This document shows, piece after piece, positions 10,623 through 23,803 of a stretch of 64,000 nt of DNA; the stretch's first letter is position 1; each line of letters opens with the position of its first letter. Position numbers and translations under genes: made by a program. The stretch comes from Eleusine coracana subsp. coracana (Eukaryota; Streptophyta; Magnoliopsida; Poales; Poaceae). The stretch is from positions 51,557,882 through 51,621,881 of the forward strand of contig CM064430.1 of assembly GCA_032690845.1 (NCBI GenBank), in the 5' to 3' direction. The notes below the pieces were generated by a model. The model did no database searches, had not been told where the DNA came from, and saw nothing but the letters and a program-made list of their open reading frames with translations.

Positions 10623-13600
10623 TACTGTATAGAGTAGTACAACCATACACTCACCATTGCTGCACTGTGAGAAGAACAAAAAATTCAGAGATAGAGGAAG
10701 GAATCCAACGAGAAGGTTTATTAAGACTCGTTTCTGAACACCACCACGCCGCCTGTTGGTGCGCATCTAGGTGCATTGCATATGGGTACCAAGCACAAAG
10801 CACCCTTATACAATTGCAAGTTACGCGCACTTTGCAGTGCCAATAAGCACGCGTTGGTACAGAAACATCTGATTTTTTTTCTTTTACAGCTCGTCGTTCT
10901 CGAATCCACCAATTCATCGCAGCTCAATGATGGGTCGTTTTGAGCTTTGTGAACACATTTTAGTATCAGTACTTTTTTCTGTTACATAAATAAACGGTAA
11001 CATCTCCCAAGCTTGGATGATATTCCTAGGACCCAGTAACGGTGCTACTATATAGTACGAAAAGAAAAGAGAAGAAAAAGGGTTTTTTTTTTTTCGTATA
11101 CACGAGCGGAAGACGCTCCGCAGGACCTGTCAGCCTGCTTGAACCCCCACAAATCCTCCGGCAGATAACGTGGCAACAAGAGCCAAGAGCCAATGCCAAA
11201 CTGCCGTGTTGTCCTGTTATCTCCACATCTCACATCGATTGTGGCCCAGCTGCATGTTCCATATGACAAACCTCTGCAAATCGCCAGATCACATACCCAC
11301 TCACAACAACAACAACAGTAACCATCAGACGTCCAGATCTGCTTGGTACACCCATTATTTCCTCCTCCCGGTACACGTAGTACATACGGCCGTGGCCTCT
11401 AGTTGTAGGATCGATCTCCGGCTGCTCCGTGTCTCTCTGTCCATCTCCATCCTAGTAATACTAGGGAGTGAAACCGAAGGGACCCGTCGAAGCCTTTGGA
11501 GTAAAAGACACGGGGATCCATCTATTCTATATCTACTGAAAGCACTGAATTCCACACGCAGTTAACCCGCTGGTTCCGTGCCGCGTCTTGCAGTTGCAGC
11601 AAATTGAAACGCAGGCGAGATGAAGAAAAGATACTTGGAGGCTCGCTCGAGGGACAGGTCCACGGGCCCTAGAGCTAGTACTACGATCTCAACCCGCCCT
11701 GCGGACCATGCGTCCCGTACGAGGTAGGCAGGCGACAGAACAGAGACGGAGGAGACGTTACGGTACCCAATTGTCGTCGCCGTCGTCGCGAGCGGCAACA
11801 AGAAGGCAAACGAGCAGCTGCGAGCGAGTCCCGTACTCCCGTGAGGGGATCGGGACCGACGAGAGAATTCCGATTTGTGCGGGATTTCAGGACGTCCTGT
11901 CAGCACCTGTGCCTGCATGCGTTTGTAATCCAAGCCACAGCCAGCCCGTAGCAGTAGCCAGTAGCCAGTGGATGGATGTGCAGTGAAAAGAGAGCAGGAA
12001 ACTACAAAGTTGTACTACGCTGCATCCCGCGTACAAAACGAACTTTAACCTGTACAACGTGTCAGGTATATCTCAGTGCCGCAGTGGTAATGGGTTTTGG
12101 CTCCCATAATTTCTACATACTCACTACTAGTACATAATTGCTGACAAAAACAGAGCGGGTGGTGGTGGGCCGTACTCAGGTTCGGGGTTCGTCGTTGGGT
12201 TCCCAAAGTCCTTGGAAGGTGGCCAAAAGTCTTCCCTTCAAACTGCGTACTGTTGCCTCGCATCACTCACTGCCGCCCTCGGACTCGTTGCCTCCTTTTC
12301 TCCGTTCTTCGAAGTCAGAGTAACCAGCAAACCCGAAAGTTTTGTACTTGTGACGGCACTTGTAAGCGCTAGGCAGGTTGCGCGCCATGTAGGCTCCAAA
12401 AAATGCCATGTCAGGCTTACTTAGGTTGCACTTTTTTATTAATGGTTATTATTTGGGCATTCTAGGATCGTCACGAGGGGTAAGCTTCAATCGTACCTGA
12501 TGAGGAGTTGGATCAAATCTATCATACCATGATTGGTAAGCACTAAGCACTGCTCGATCGGTAGTTTGATACTCCAAACAGAATTGATATGGCAAGACTT
12601 GGGCAACATCTTTCTCAACAATTAGTAGTATATACTACTATAAGAATTGAGCAACCTTTTGGATGATACGACTTACGAGGGGCTAACTACTAGTAGTCCA
12701 TTATGCCCACACTCCATCCGTGTCTAGAAAAAGCATTGCGTCGACTCGACACAAGCTGCTTTTGGGGCTCAGCGCTCATGATGGTCGCATCCTAAGGCGG
12801 GGCGGAGGATTAAAGAAGAAGAGGTTGGAGAAAGCAAAGGCCTCGCTACTCATGCTACCACCAAGTCATAAAGCATGGCCCATGCATGCAAAGGTGGGTC
12901 GTCACGCCATGGCAGCTGCAAATTAAGGGATCTCGACACATACTATAGGCATAGTTTTTGCAGGGATCGAAGCGTATTTAAAGGGTACGTGCCAAGACAT
13001 TCGTATTATTTGACCTAGGAGAGGGGACGGTTATGCTTTGCCAAACTTGACTGCTTTGTTTACGGGGCGCCTCCACAGACCACAGCTCACATCTCTAACG
13101 GCCAAAAGGAAAGCGTAAACTAGTGAGTTGTTTGTTCGACATTCACTGCTTGCTGCCGTAGCGTTCGTTCTTGTTCGGTTGTTCGTGTGTGCGCATATTG
13201 TTGTTGTTAATTAGGATGAAAGCCCCGCCATATGGTGGGACATGTCTGAAGTCTGGACAAAAAGGTTTTCCATTCACAGTTGTGGTCCAGCAAGGATAAG
13301 GTTTGTAATGAGTTTGAATTATATTTTTCATCTCCCCGACCTTCATTTGTCGTATATTTGCAAGGGTATACCGAAGAAAAAGACTATGATCTGCAAGAGT
13401 GTGAGAGCAAACCGGCATCAATCTCCATTTCCTTGGCAATATCTGTTTTTTTATATATATTGGTTTTTTCTTTTTACAATAGACACAGACGCATATACAA
13501 GAACAGACACTCCATTCTATGATACTTGCATGCACACTTTACCCCCTACCAGCGAGTTCTTTGGTGGAAAAATAATCAGCCCTTAATAACATGGAAGCAT

Positions 13601-14298
13601 ATGCATTTTCTCTATCTGTTTAAGATTGATCCATAGAGGACATTCTGCAAGCATATGCATTTTCTCTATCTGCCGCTTTCGATCTTGGGGCGTGTGTGCC
13701 TCATTTATTTTTTCTTTTAATTTTCTTTTCAGACTTTGTAGCACCTCTGGTGCTTTTCTCCTCTTCCTAATTTAAACGTCCACATGTTGATGTGGCTTTC
13801 AAAGAAAAAGAAGAATAGAAAGAAAATGGTTTGTGTGGCTACTCAAAAACTTTCAGTCTGGCATACTGTTTGTAATGTCATCGCTACCTGTCCCGCTCCG
13901 CACATCACATTTGCTCCGTACATGAAGATGCGGCACTGCGGATGGACATGCGGTAGGCACATGCGGATCCTAGCTAGCTCCACGCCGTAAACCGACGGTC
14001 TAACGGCGTCCACGGGCCATCAGAAAATTTGGAAAAACATCCACCAGAGCAGAGAGCACGCTCCCCCGCGCAGAGCTGGTCACGTCCGGTCCGCGGCCCG
14101 GGCGAAGAGCAGCGTGGGACGACGACCGAGCTGGAGCCTGGAGCTGGAACGGAGCAGGTACGGTACGAAGCGACGTGATGCGAGGCGTGCAGGTCAGCGG
14201 ATCGTGTATGGCAGGGAGTGACGGCGGAATCGGTGCACGCGACGGGAGGATAGATGTCTCTTCGCTGCCCTGCTCTTCTTCCCGGTTCTTGTGTATAA

Positions 14299-15160
14299 GG
14301 ACCTCCACAATGGTTCACTATAGCTACCGTTAGTAATTAAAAAAGAATAAAAAAATAGAAGAGAGAGAAACGATACCTACTACAGCAACGATTATGTACA
14401 GATAAGGCAAATGCTCGGTAGCGATCAACTCGACACTACCTGACCCGTCCTCCTCGCGCTTGCCCTCTTCTTCCCTCCACGCTCCTGGGTGAGCTCGACA
14501 GGCGCCTGGCAAGGAAGACGTGGCAGAGGTCCTCCTCGATGGCGACGGCATCACCGACGACAATGACGTTGAGAGCAGTGAACTCGTCGAGGCTGATGAA
14601 GCCGTCGCCATCGGCGTCCGCCTCGGCCATCATGCGCGTGAGCTCGTCCTCGGAGGTGGCGTGGCCCAGGCTCTCGAAGAGCGCGGCGAGCTCGCGTTGG
14701 CAGGCAGCCGACGGTGGGGACGGCCACGGTGGCTGGATGGCGGGAGCAGTCGCAGGGGTGGGGGCAGCGGCGTCTGGCGCGGGGATGGGGGCGGCCACAA
14801 CGGGCTCGATGGCGGGCGCAATCGGGGGGCGGTGTCTGGTGCGGTGGCCACGGTGGGCTTAGCCGCGGGGGTGGGGGCGACGACGTCTGGCACAGGGACG
14901 GGGGCGGCCTCGACCGGATTCCATGGCTTGTGAGCGGGGACAGGGGCGTCCGGCGTCGGGACGGTGAGCGTCCTCGTCCGGGTTCACGAGCGGGTGAGCG
15001 CCGTGTAGGGGATAGAGATGGAGAAGAGAAAATAATAAAATAAAACTGACATACGGGACCCACTTTATTTAGGGCAGTGTGTTAAAGATGGTTGTATAGA
15101 ATTGTGATTTTTATATAGCTATTGTAAATTATAGCTACTTCGCTGCTGTTGTGGACGCCC
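14299..15160 (-). mobile_element. PIF/Harbinger-type Pack element (array unit 2)
   Basis: Same 862-bp element, same TAA flanks and terminal repeats as in unit 1; copied with the tandem unit. Confidence 0.75.
14436..14798 (-). pseudogene. Captured CML EF-hand fragment (array unit 2)
   Basis: Same translation as the unit 1 copy: one complete EF-hand loop (DADGDGFISLDE), truncated before EF-hands 3 and 4. Confidence 0.75.
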
Positions 15161-16806
15161 TAACAAGCAGTACGACATGCATGGTCCTCCCGGCGTGCGT
15201 CGTCTCGTGACACGTACTACTACGTGCAAGCCCTCTGCGCCATAACCACCGCGCACACGTACCCTGCACACCGGTACCGCGCGCGCACGTCGCCAATGCA
15301 ACAACAGCACCTCCGTACCCACAAGTCAATGTCAAACGTAATCCCCTCTCGAACCGTTACCAGGCGTTTATAATTGACAGCGCGGGCGTACGGTCGAGGT
15401 AACAACTCCTGCAGTCCGGGTTCCGGGATGATGAGATTGATGGATAGGAGACTAGAGGAGTGGGGTTGAGTGGTGTGGAGTCGCGCGCCATGGCCATCGA
15501 ATCATCGACCGACCGACCGGAAAGCCAGGATCCACGGAGCTGCGTCCGTCTGCGTGCTGGCCTGGCCGTCGCGCGGGGGGAAAAAAAAAAAGGAGAGGGC
15601 GCTCGCTCGTTGCGAGCAACAACAAACAGCAGCAGCAGCAGGCAGCGTGTTGCAACTGCTGCTTCCACGCGACGGGGGGGGGCTGCACTGCACTGCCGTG
15701 TCCTGTCCCTCCCGCCCGCCCGCCCGGCTACCCTGCCGTCTGCGTGCGTGCCCGCTCTATCTATCTACAGTAGCTGCTACTGCTGCCTGCTGGTGCTGGG
15801 AAGCCAGGGAAGGGAAAAAGGACCAGCCTTGGCCTTGCCTCTTGCTACTAGTAACCCGGGTTAGCAGTGGCCGACACATGCGCGGGCAACGTTTCTTTGT
15901 CCCGTCATCGTCGAGACCTGCTGCCCGCGCGCGCGCGCGCACTGTAGCCGCGCAGGGCAGAGCTCTCTGAGCCTCTGCTGACCCGCGGCGGGATCCAAAT
16001 CCGGAAGCGTGCCGTGCGGCCCGAGCCATGCATCATGGACATGCGTCACGCCAGCCATCTACTGTGCCCCGGTCAGTAATGAAGGAATAATTCCTTCTAT
16101 GCCATCAACTTAAACTATAATCCCTCCGTTGCCACCGCTAAAACTTGTATCCTTCGTATGTCAATGATGATAAATTTTAATCCTCATCATGCCATGAAGT
16201 GACCTTGCGCACCAGTAAATTTTTAAAATACCAATACCAATATTGCCCTGTTAGTCCTCTCCCTCGGTTGATCCACGCTGATTCCGTTGGCGCTTGCGAG
16301 GAAGGGCTCGAAGCCCTGGCATGACCGCGTGAGGCCACGCGTGGTGGGCAGCTCGACGGCGTCGGCCTGGGAGTGGCATGCTTCGGGTGCCACTGGAGCC
16401 TAGACGACGCGGTGCAAGAACTTCGAGGCCTCGTGCGCAATGCACAATAGCCAGGCGGGCATGGCTGTCGACGAGTGCGTAGAGCAGGGCACAACGCAGA
16501 TCGAAACCGACGGCTAGTCCCTGTAGTCATGCACCGCGTCCAGAACCCATGCCCATGCCATTCAAGTTCTCGACAGTATTGTTGGCTCATTGGCATCAGC
16601 ATCCATGAAATCCGTTTCCCACATGGCTGGCTCGGCTTACACATTAATGATAGTATTAGCATATTATTATAGTCTAAATAATATTAATATATTTAAAAGT
16701 GGATTAAACTTTGACATGCTATACTAAATTTATAAGTATAGTTTTGAATAAAATAAATAATATATTAATATTTATTTTACATTTTATATTAACTTAATAA
16801 ATATTC

Positions 16807-17298
16807 ATGCGGTCAACAAAACAATGTCTCCTTTCAACCAGGTTGAATAGATACAATCAACCAAACAAAGTCATATTGCATCTGCCCGTCTCAGTTGGGC
16901 CTATCCCGTATAGCGAGCCAGGCTGTGCTGGGCAACCAACCAATGCTGTGCATGATGCACTATGCGCTAAAATGGAAGCCTGTCTAACAGCGCTAACTGC
17001 TAGTACATCTCAGTGTGGTGTGACCCGGATTGTCCTTGAAACTGATTCAGCAACACTTGTCAGTGCACTGAAGTCAACTGTCTTTGATCAAGCTCCAGGA
17101 GGTCTTACGTTCGGAGAAGCTAGACATCTGATTATCCTAAACTTTGTTTCAGTAGAGATTTTATTTTGGCCTCGTAAATGCAATTCGCTCTGCTCTTGCT
17201 TGGGACCGTGCGAGACCAAATTCTGGCTTGATCCTCTCCCAAAACTTGTAACAGACTTGGTGGTTCGCCATCTTGCTGAATCTCATATGAATGAATAA
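16807..17298 (+). pseudogene. RNase H-like domain fragment (array unit 3)
   Basis: Identical translation to the copies in units 1 and 2. The ETDS strand is retained, the N-terminal catalytic strand is absent, and the last helix is out of frame. Confidence 0.6.
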
Positions 17299-18118
17299 AT
17301 GAGCGAGCTCTTGAGATTAAAAATAAAAAGGCTGAGAACTCTAGAAGATGGCTGCCATATTTTCAGGCGCCCATTAAGAAGGATGCGTCACAGGCTCACA
17401 GCAACCAACAAGCATCCAGACTATAATTTCTTGAAGCGAAGGGCTTGAGTTGCTGTCTCACAAACAAACCCAGACACAACAGCTGAAACTATGCCTAAAT
17501 GGAACGCAATGACTGTAACTGCATACGGTAACTTGTCATTTTCTGTTGAGCCGATCCCTGGACCAGTATATATACTAGATCTGGAACGCAATGACTGTTC
17601 ACTTGTTCCTTCCCTGAATCCTGATGCTGTGTATACGTAAACACTGAGAGTAATTACAAGTGATCCTCCGTTTATTTGTTCCCTTTTATATGTTCAAAAA
17701 TAGTGCAACATCTGAAACTTTTTTAATATGAAACGAGGCTATGGGTCCTGCCCGAAGCAAAAGATCTGCATGCCTCACCTGATCTCGTAAAGAAAGCAAC
17801 TGCGCCTGCACTGCTCCATGTGTGACAGCACGACTTCACGAGTGCAGGACCCAAAACATAAAATAAAAGACCGAATTTCATAGCTAGTGCCTCACAGTTC
17901 AAGTTTTCGCAGTGTGACTGAAATTGACATCAACATCTCGTGGCTTCCCTCCCCACCAGAGTCCTACACTTCATAAGCAGTTACACTGATGTCAAGCAAA
18001 GTCAGGCACTCTGCAACATGTCTTCTTTCGGTAGACATAAAATGTCACATGTTCCTTTTCGATGTAATATAGTATATCATTTGTACAGACATTGTAACTT
18101 TGCGTTTGTTATCACATA

Positions 18119-18348
18119 CTCCCTCCGTTTATATTTACATGTCATTCTAAGGTTTTTAACTTTTCTACAATTACATGTCATTCTCACTTCCCAATACACC
18201 TTTCTCTTTTCCCAATACAATATTCTCTCTTCTCACTATATCTCTATCTCTATCTCTCTCCTTCTCGTTCTTAGTACATCCATCTTTTTACTTCTCCTTA
18301 TTTCCCGTGCCTAACTACAAAACGACATCTAATTCTAAACAGAGGGAG
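18119..18348. mobile_element. Stowaway-type MITE (array unit 3)
   Basis: Same 230-bp element as in units 1 and 2, same TA flanks and inverted repeats; duplicated with the unit. Confidence 0.88.
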
Positions 18349-21300
18349 TACTGTATAGAGTAGTACAACCATACACTCACCATTGCTGCACTGTGAGAAG
18401 AACAAAAAATTCAGAGATAGAGGAAGGAATCCAACGAGAAGGTTTATTAAGACTCGTTTCTGAACACCACCACGCCGCCTGTTGGTGCGCATCTAGGTGC
18501 ATTGCATATGGGTACCAAGCACAAAGCACCCTTATACAATTGCAAGTTACGCGCACTTTGCAGTGCCAATAAGCACGCGTTGGTACAGAAACATCTGATT
18601 TTTTTTTCTTTTACAGCTCGTCGTTCTCGAATCCACCAATTCATCGCAGCTCAATGATGGGTCGTTTTGAGCTTTGTGAACACATTTTAGTATTAGTACT
18701 TTTTTCTGTTACATAAATAAACGGTAACATCTCCCAAGCTTGGATGATATTCCTAGGACCCAGTAACGGTGCTACTATATAGTACGAAAAGAAAAGAGAA
18801 GAAAAAGGGTTTTTTTTTTTCGTATACACGAGCGGAAGACGCTCCGCAGGACCTGTCAGCCTGCTTGAACCCCCACAAATCCTCCGGCAGATAACGTGGC
18901 AACAAGAGCCAAGAGCCAATGCCAAACTGCCGTGTTGTCCTGTTATCTCCACATCTCACATCGATTGTGGCCCAGCTGCATGTTCCATATGACAAACCTC
19001 TGCAAATCGCCAGATCACATACCCACTCACAACAACAACAACAGTAACCATCAGACGTCCAGATCTGCTTGGTACACCCATTATTTCCTCCTCCCGGTAC
19101 ACGTAGTACATACGGCCGTGGCCTCTAGTTGTAGGATCGATCTCCGGCTGCTCCGTGTCTCTCTGTCCATCTCCATCCTAGTAATACTAGGGAGTGAAAC
19201 CGAAGGGACCCGTCGAAGCCTTTGGAGTAAAAGACACGGGGATCCATCTATTCTATATCTACTGAAAGCACTGAATTCCACACGCAGTTAACCCGCTGGT
19301 TCCGTGCCGCGTCTTGCAGTTGCAGCAAATTGAAACGCAGGCGAGATGAAGAAAAGATACTTGGAGGCTCGCTCGAGGGACAGGTCCACGGGCCCTAGAG
19401 CTAGTACTACGATCTCAACCCGCCCTGCGGACCATGCGTCCCGTACGAGGTAGGCAGGCGACAGAACAGAGACGGAGGAGACGTTACGGTACCCAATTGT
19501 CGTCGCCGTCGTCGCGAGCGGCAACAAGAAGGCAAACGAGCAGCTGCGAGCGAGTCCCGTACTCCCGTGAGGGGATCGGGACCGACGAGAGAATTCCGAT
19601 TTGTGCGGGATTTCAGGACGTCCTGTCAGCACCTGTGCCTGCATGCGTTTGTAATCCAAGCCACAGCCAGCCCGTAGCAGTAGCCAGTAGCCAGTGGATG
19701 GATGTGCAGTGAAAAGAGAGCAGGAAACTACAAAGTTGTACTACGCTGCATCCCGCGTACAAAACGAACTTTAACCTGTACAACGTGTCAGGTATATCTC
19801 AGTGCCGCAGTGGTAATGGGTTTTGGCTCCCATAATTTCTACATACTCACTACTAGTACATAATTGCTGACAAAAACAGAGCGGGTGGTGGTGGGCCGTA
19901 CTCAGGTTCGGGGTTCGTCGTTGGGTTCCCAAAGTCCTTGGAAGGTGGCCAAAAGTCTTCCCTTCAAACTGCGTACTGTTGCCTCGCATCACTCACTGCC
20001 GCCCTCGGACTCGTTGCCTCCTTTTCTCCGTTCTTCGAAGTCAGAGTAACCAGCAAACCCGAAAGTTTTGTACTTGTGACGGCACTTGTAAGCGCTAGGC
20101 AGGTTGCGCGCCATGTAGGCTCCAAAAAATGCCATGTCAGGCTTACTTAGGTTGCACTTTTTTATTAATGGTTATTATTTGGGCATTCTAGGATCGTCAC
20201 GAGGGGTAAGCTTCAATTGTACCTGATGAGGAGTTGGATCAAATCTATCATACCATGATTGGTAAGCACTAAGCACTGCTCGATCGGTAGTTTGATACTC
20301 CAAACAGAATTGATATGGCAAGACTTGGGCAACATCTTTCTCAACAATTAGTAGTATATACTACTATAAGAATTGAGCAACCTTTTGGATGATACGACTT
20401 ACGAGGGGCTAACTACTAGTAGTCCATTATGCCCACACTCCATCCGTGTCTAGAAAAAGCATTGCGTCGACTCGACACAAGCTGCTTTTGGGGCTCAGCG
20501 CTCATGATGGTCGCATCCTAAGGCGGGGCGGAGGATTAAAGAAGAAGAGGTTGGAGAAAGCAAAGGCCTCGCTACTCATGCTACCACCAAGTCATAAAGC
20601 ATGGCCCATGCATGCAAAGGTGGGTCGTCACGCCATGGCAGCTGCAAATTAAGGGATCTCGACACATACTATAGGCATAGTTTTTGCAGGGATCGAAGCG
20701 TATTTAAAGGGTACGTGCCAAGACATTCGTATTATTTGACCTAGGAGAGGGGACGGTTATGCTTTGCCAAACTTGACTGCTTTGTTTACGGGGCGCCTCC
20801 ACAGACCACAGCTCACATCTCTAACGGCCAAAAGGAAAGCGTAAACTAGTGAGTTGTTTGTTCGACATTCACTGCTTGCTGCCGTAGCGTTCGTTCTTGT
20901 TCGGTTGTTCGTGTGTGCGCATATTGTTGTTGTTAATTAGGATGAAAGCCCCGCCATATGGTGGGACATGTCTGAAGTCTGGACAAAAAGGTTTTCCATT
21001 CACAGTTGTGGTCCAGCAAGGATAAGGTTTGTAATGAGTTTGAATTATATTTTTCATCTCCCCGACCTTCATTTGTCGTATATTTGCAAGGGTATACCGA
21101 AGAAAAAGACTATGATCTGCAAGAGTGTGAGAGCAAACCGGCATCAATCTCCATTTCCTTGGCAATATCTGTTTTTTTATATATATTGGTTTTTTCTTTT
21201 TACAATAGACACAGACGCATATACAAGAACAGACACTCCATTCTATGATACTTGCATGCACACTTTACCCCCTACCAGCGAGTTCTTTGGTGGAAAAATA

Positions 21301-22024
21301 ATCAGCCCTTAATAACATGGAAGCATATGCATTTTCTCTATCTGTTTAAGATTGATCCATAGAGGACATTCTGCAAGCATATGCATTTTCTCTATCTGCC
21401 GCTTTCGATCTTGGGGCGTGTGTGCCTCATTTATTTTTTCTTTTAATTTTCTTTTCAGACTTTGTAGCACCTCTGGTGCTTTTCTCCTCTTCCTAATTTA
21501 AACGTCCACATGTTGATGTGGCTTTCAAAGAAAAAGAAGAATAGAAAGAAAATGGTTTGTGTGGCTACTCAAAAACTTTCAGTCTGGCATACTGTTTGTA
21601 ATGTCATCGCTACCTGTCCCGCTCCGCACATCACATTTGCTCCGTACATGAAGATGCGGCACTGCGGATGGACATGCGGTAGGCACATGCGGATCCTAGC
21701 TAGCTCCACGCCGTAAACCGACGGTCTAACGGCGTCCACGGGCCATCAGAAAATTTGGAAAAACATCCACCAGAGCAGAGAGCACGCTCCCCCGCGCAGA
21801 GCTGGTCACGTCCGGTCCGCGGCCCGGGCGAAGAGCAGCGTGGGACGACGACCGAGCTGGAGCCTGGAGCTGGAACGGAGCAGGTACGGTACGAAGCGAC
21901 GTGATGCGAGGCGTGCAGGTCAGCGGATCGTGTATGGCAGGGAGTGACGGCGGAATCGGTGCACGCGACGGGAGGATAGATGTCTCTTCGCTGCCCTGCT
22001 CTTCTTCCCGGTTCTTGTGTATAA

Positions 22025-22886
22025 GGACCTCCACAATGGTTCACTATAGCTACCGTTAGTAATTAAAAAAGAATAAAAAAATAGAAGAGAGAGAAACGAT
22101 ACCTACTACAGCAACGATTATGTACAGATAAGGCAAATGCTCGGTAGCGATCAACTCGACACTACCTGACCCGTCCTCCTCGCGCTTGCCCTCTTCTTCC
22201 CTCCACGCTCCTGGGTGAGCTCGACAGGCGCCTGGCAAGGAAGACGTGGCAGAGGTCCTCCTCGATGGCGACGGCATCACCGACGACAATGACGTTGAGA
22301 GCAGTGAACTCGTCGAGGCTGATGAAGCCGTCGCCATCGGCGTCCGCCTCGGCCATCATGCGCGTGAGCTCGTCCTCGGAGGTGGCGTGGCCCAGGCTCT
22401 CGAAGAGCGCGGCGAGCTCGCGTTGGCAGGCAGCCGACGGTGGGGACGGCCACGGTGGCTGGATGGCGGGAGCAGTCGCAGGGGTGGGGGCAGCGGCGTC
22501 TGGCGCGGGGATGGGGGCGGCCACAACGGGCTCGATGGCGGGCGCAATCGGGGGGCGGTGTCTGGTGCGGTGGCCACGGTGGGCTTAGCCGCGGGGGTGG
22601 GGGCGACGACGTCTGGCACAGGGACGGGGGCGGCCTCGACCGGATTCCATGGCTTGTGAGCGGGGACAGGGGCGTCCGGCGTCGGGACGGTGAGCGTCCT
22701 CGTCCGGGTTCACGAGCGGGTGAGCGCCGTGTAGGGGATAGAGATGGAGAAGAGAAAATAATAAAATAAAACTGACATACGGGACCCACTTTATTTAGGG
22801 CAGTGTGTTAAAGATGGTTGTATAGAATTGTGATTTTTATATAGCTATTGTAAATTATAGCTACTTCGCTGCTGTTGTGGACGCCC
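22025..22886 (-). mobile_element. PIF/Harbinger-type Pack element (array unit 3)
   Basis: Same 862-bp element, same TAA flanks and terminal repeats as in units 1 and 2; copied with the tandem unit. Confidence 0.75.
22162..22524 (-). pseudogene. Captured CML EF-hand fragment (array unit 3)
   Basis: Same translation as the copies in units 1 and 2: one complete EF-hand loop, truncated before EF-hands 3 and 4. Confidence 0.75.
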
Positions 22887-23803
22887 TAACAAGCAGTACG
22901 ACATGCATGGTCCTCCCGGCGTGCGTCGTCTCGTGACACGTACTACTACGTGCAAGCCCTCTGCGCCATAACCACCGCGCACACGTACCCTGCACACCGG
23001 TACCGCGCGCGCACGTCGCCAATGCAACAACAGCACCTCCGTACCCACAAGTCAATGTCAAACGTAATCCCCTCTCGAACCGTTACCAGGCGTTTATAAT
23101 TGACAGCGCGGGCGTACGGTCGAGGTAACAACTCCTGCAGTCCGGGTTCCGGGATGATGAGATTGATGGATAGGAGACTAGAGGAGTGGGGTTGAGTGGT
23201 GTGGAGTCGCGCGCCATGGCCATCGAATCATCGACCGACCGACCGGAAAGCCAGGATCCACGGAGCTGCGTCCGTCTGCGTGCTGGCCTGGCCGTCGCGC
23301 GGGGGAAAAAAAAAAAAGGAGAGGGCGCTCGCTCGTTGCGAGCAACAACAAACAGCAGCAGCAGCAGGCAGCGTGTTGCAACTGCTGCTTCCACGCGACG
23401 GGGGGGGGCTGCACTGCACTGCCGTGTCCTGTCCCTCCCGCCCGCCCGCCCGGCTACCCTGCCGTCTGCGTGCGTGCCCGCTCTATCTATCTACAGTAGC
23501 TGCTACTGCTGCCTGCTGGTGCTGGGAAGCCAGGGAAGGGAAAAAGGACCAGCCTTGGCCTTGCCTCTTGCTACTAGTAACCCGGGTTAGCAGTGGCCGA
23601 CACATGCGCGGGCAACGTTTCTTTGTCCCGTCATCGTCGAGACCTGCTGCCCGCGCGCGCGCGCGCACTGTAGCCGCGCAGGGCAGAGCTCTCTGAGCCT
23701 CTGCTGACCCGCGGCGGGATCCAAATCCGGAAGCGTGCCGTGCGGCCCGAGCCATGCATCATGGACATGCGTCACGCCAGCCATCTACTGTGCCCCGGTC
23801 AGT

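Larger units (their letters stand above)
8353..16077. repeat. Tandem array unit 2 (7,725 bp)
   Basis: Second complete unit, same order and orientation as unit 1. It shares aagcatggccc and ggaatcggtg with unit 3 but has its own one-base state near 10281 (gtcagcactc, against gtcaggactc in unit 1 and gtcaggcactc in unit 3). T-run lengths near 10870 and 11085 also differ. Almost all of the unit is identical to its neighbours by eye. Confidence 0.95.
16078..23803. repeat. Tandem array unit 3 (7,726 bp), right end of the array
   Basis: Last complete unit. Private variants include agtattagtac near 18693 (agtatcagtac in the other two) and cttcaattgt near 20218 (cttcaatcgt in the others). The unit ends at 23803; from 23804 the sequence is unique to this locus (gtgaagatcgac in place of aatgaaggaata), so this is the genuine right border of the array. 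Confidence 0.95.

Noticed and set aside
1..23803. Array as a pure assembly artefact
   Set aside because: Not fully excluded, but unit-specific substitutions and small indels spread through all copies, and a clean unique right border, favour real copies. Read-level proof is needed.
1..23803. CRISPR-like or satellite DNA
   Set aside because: The repeat unit is far too long, has no spacers, and contains dispersed transposons; the window is plant nuclear DNA.
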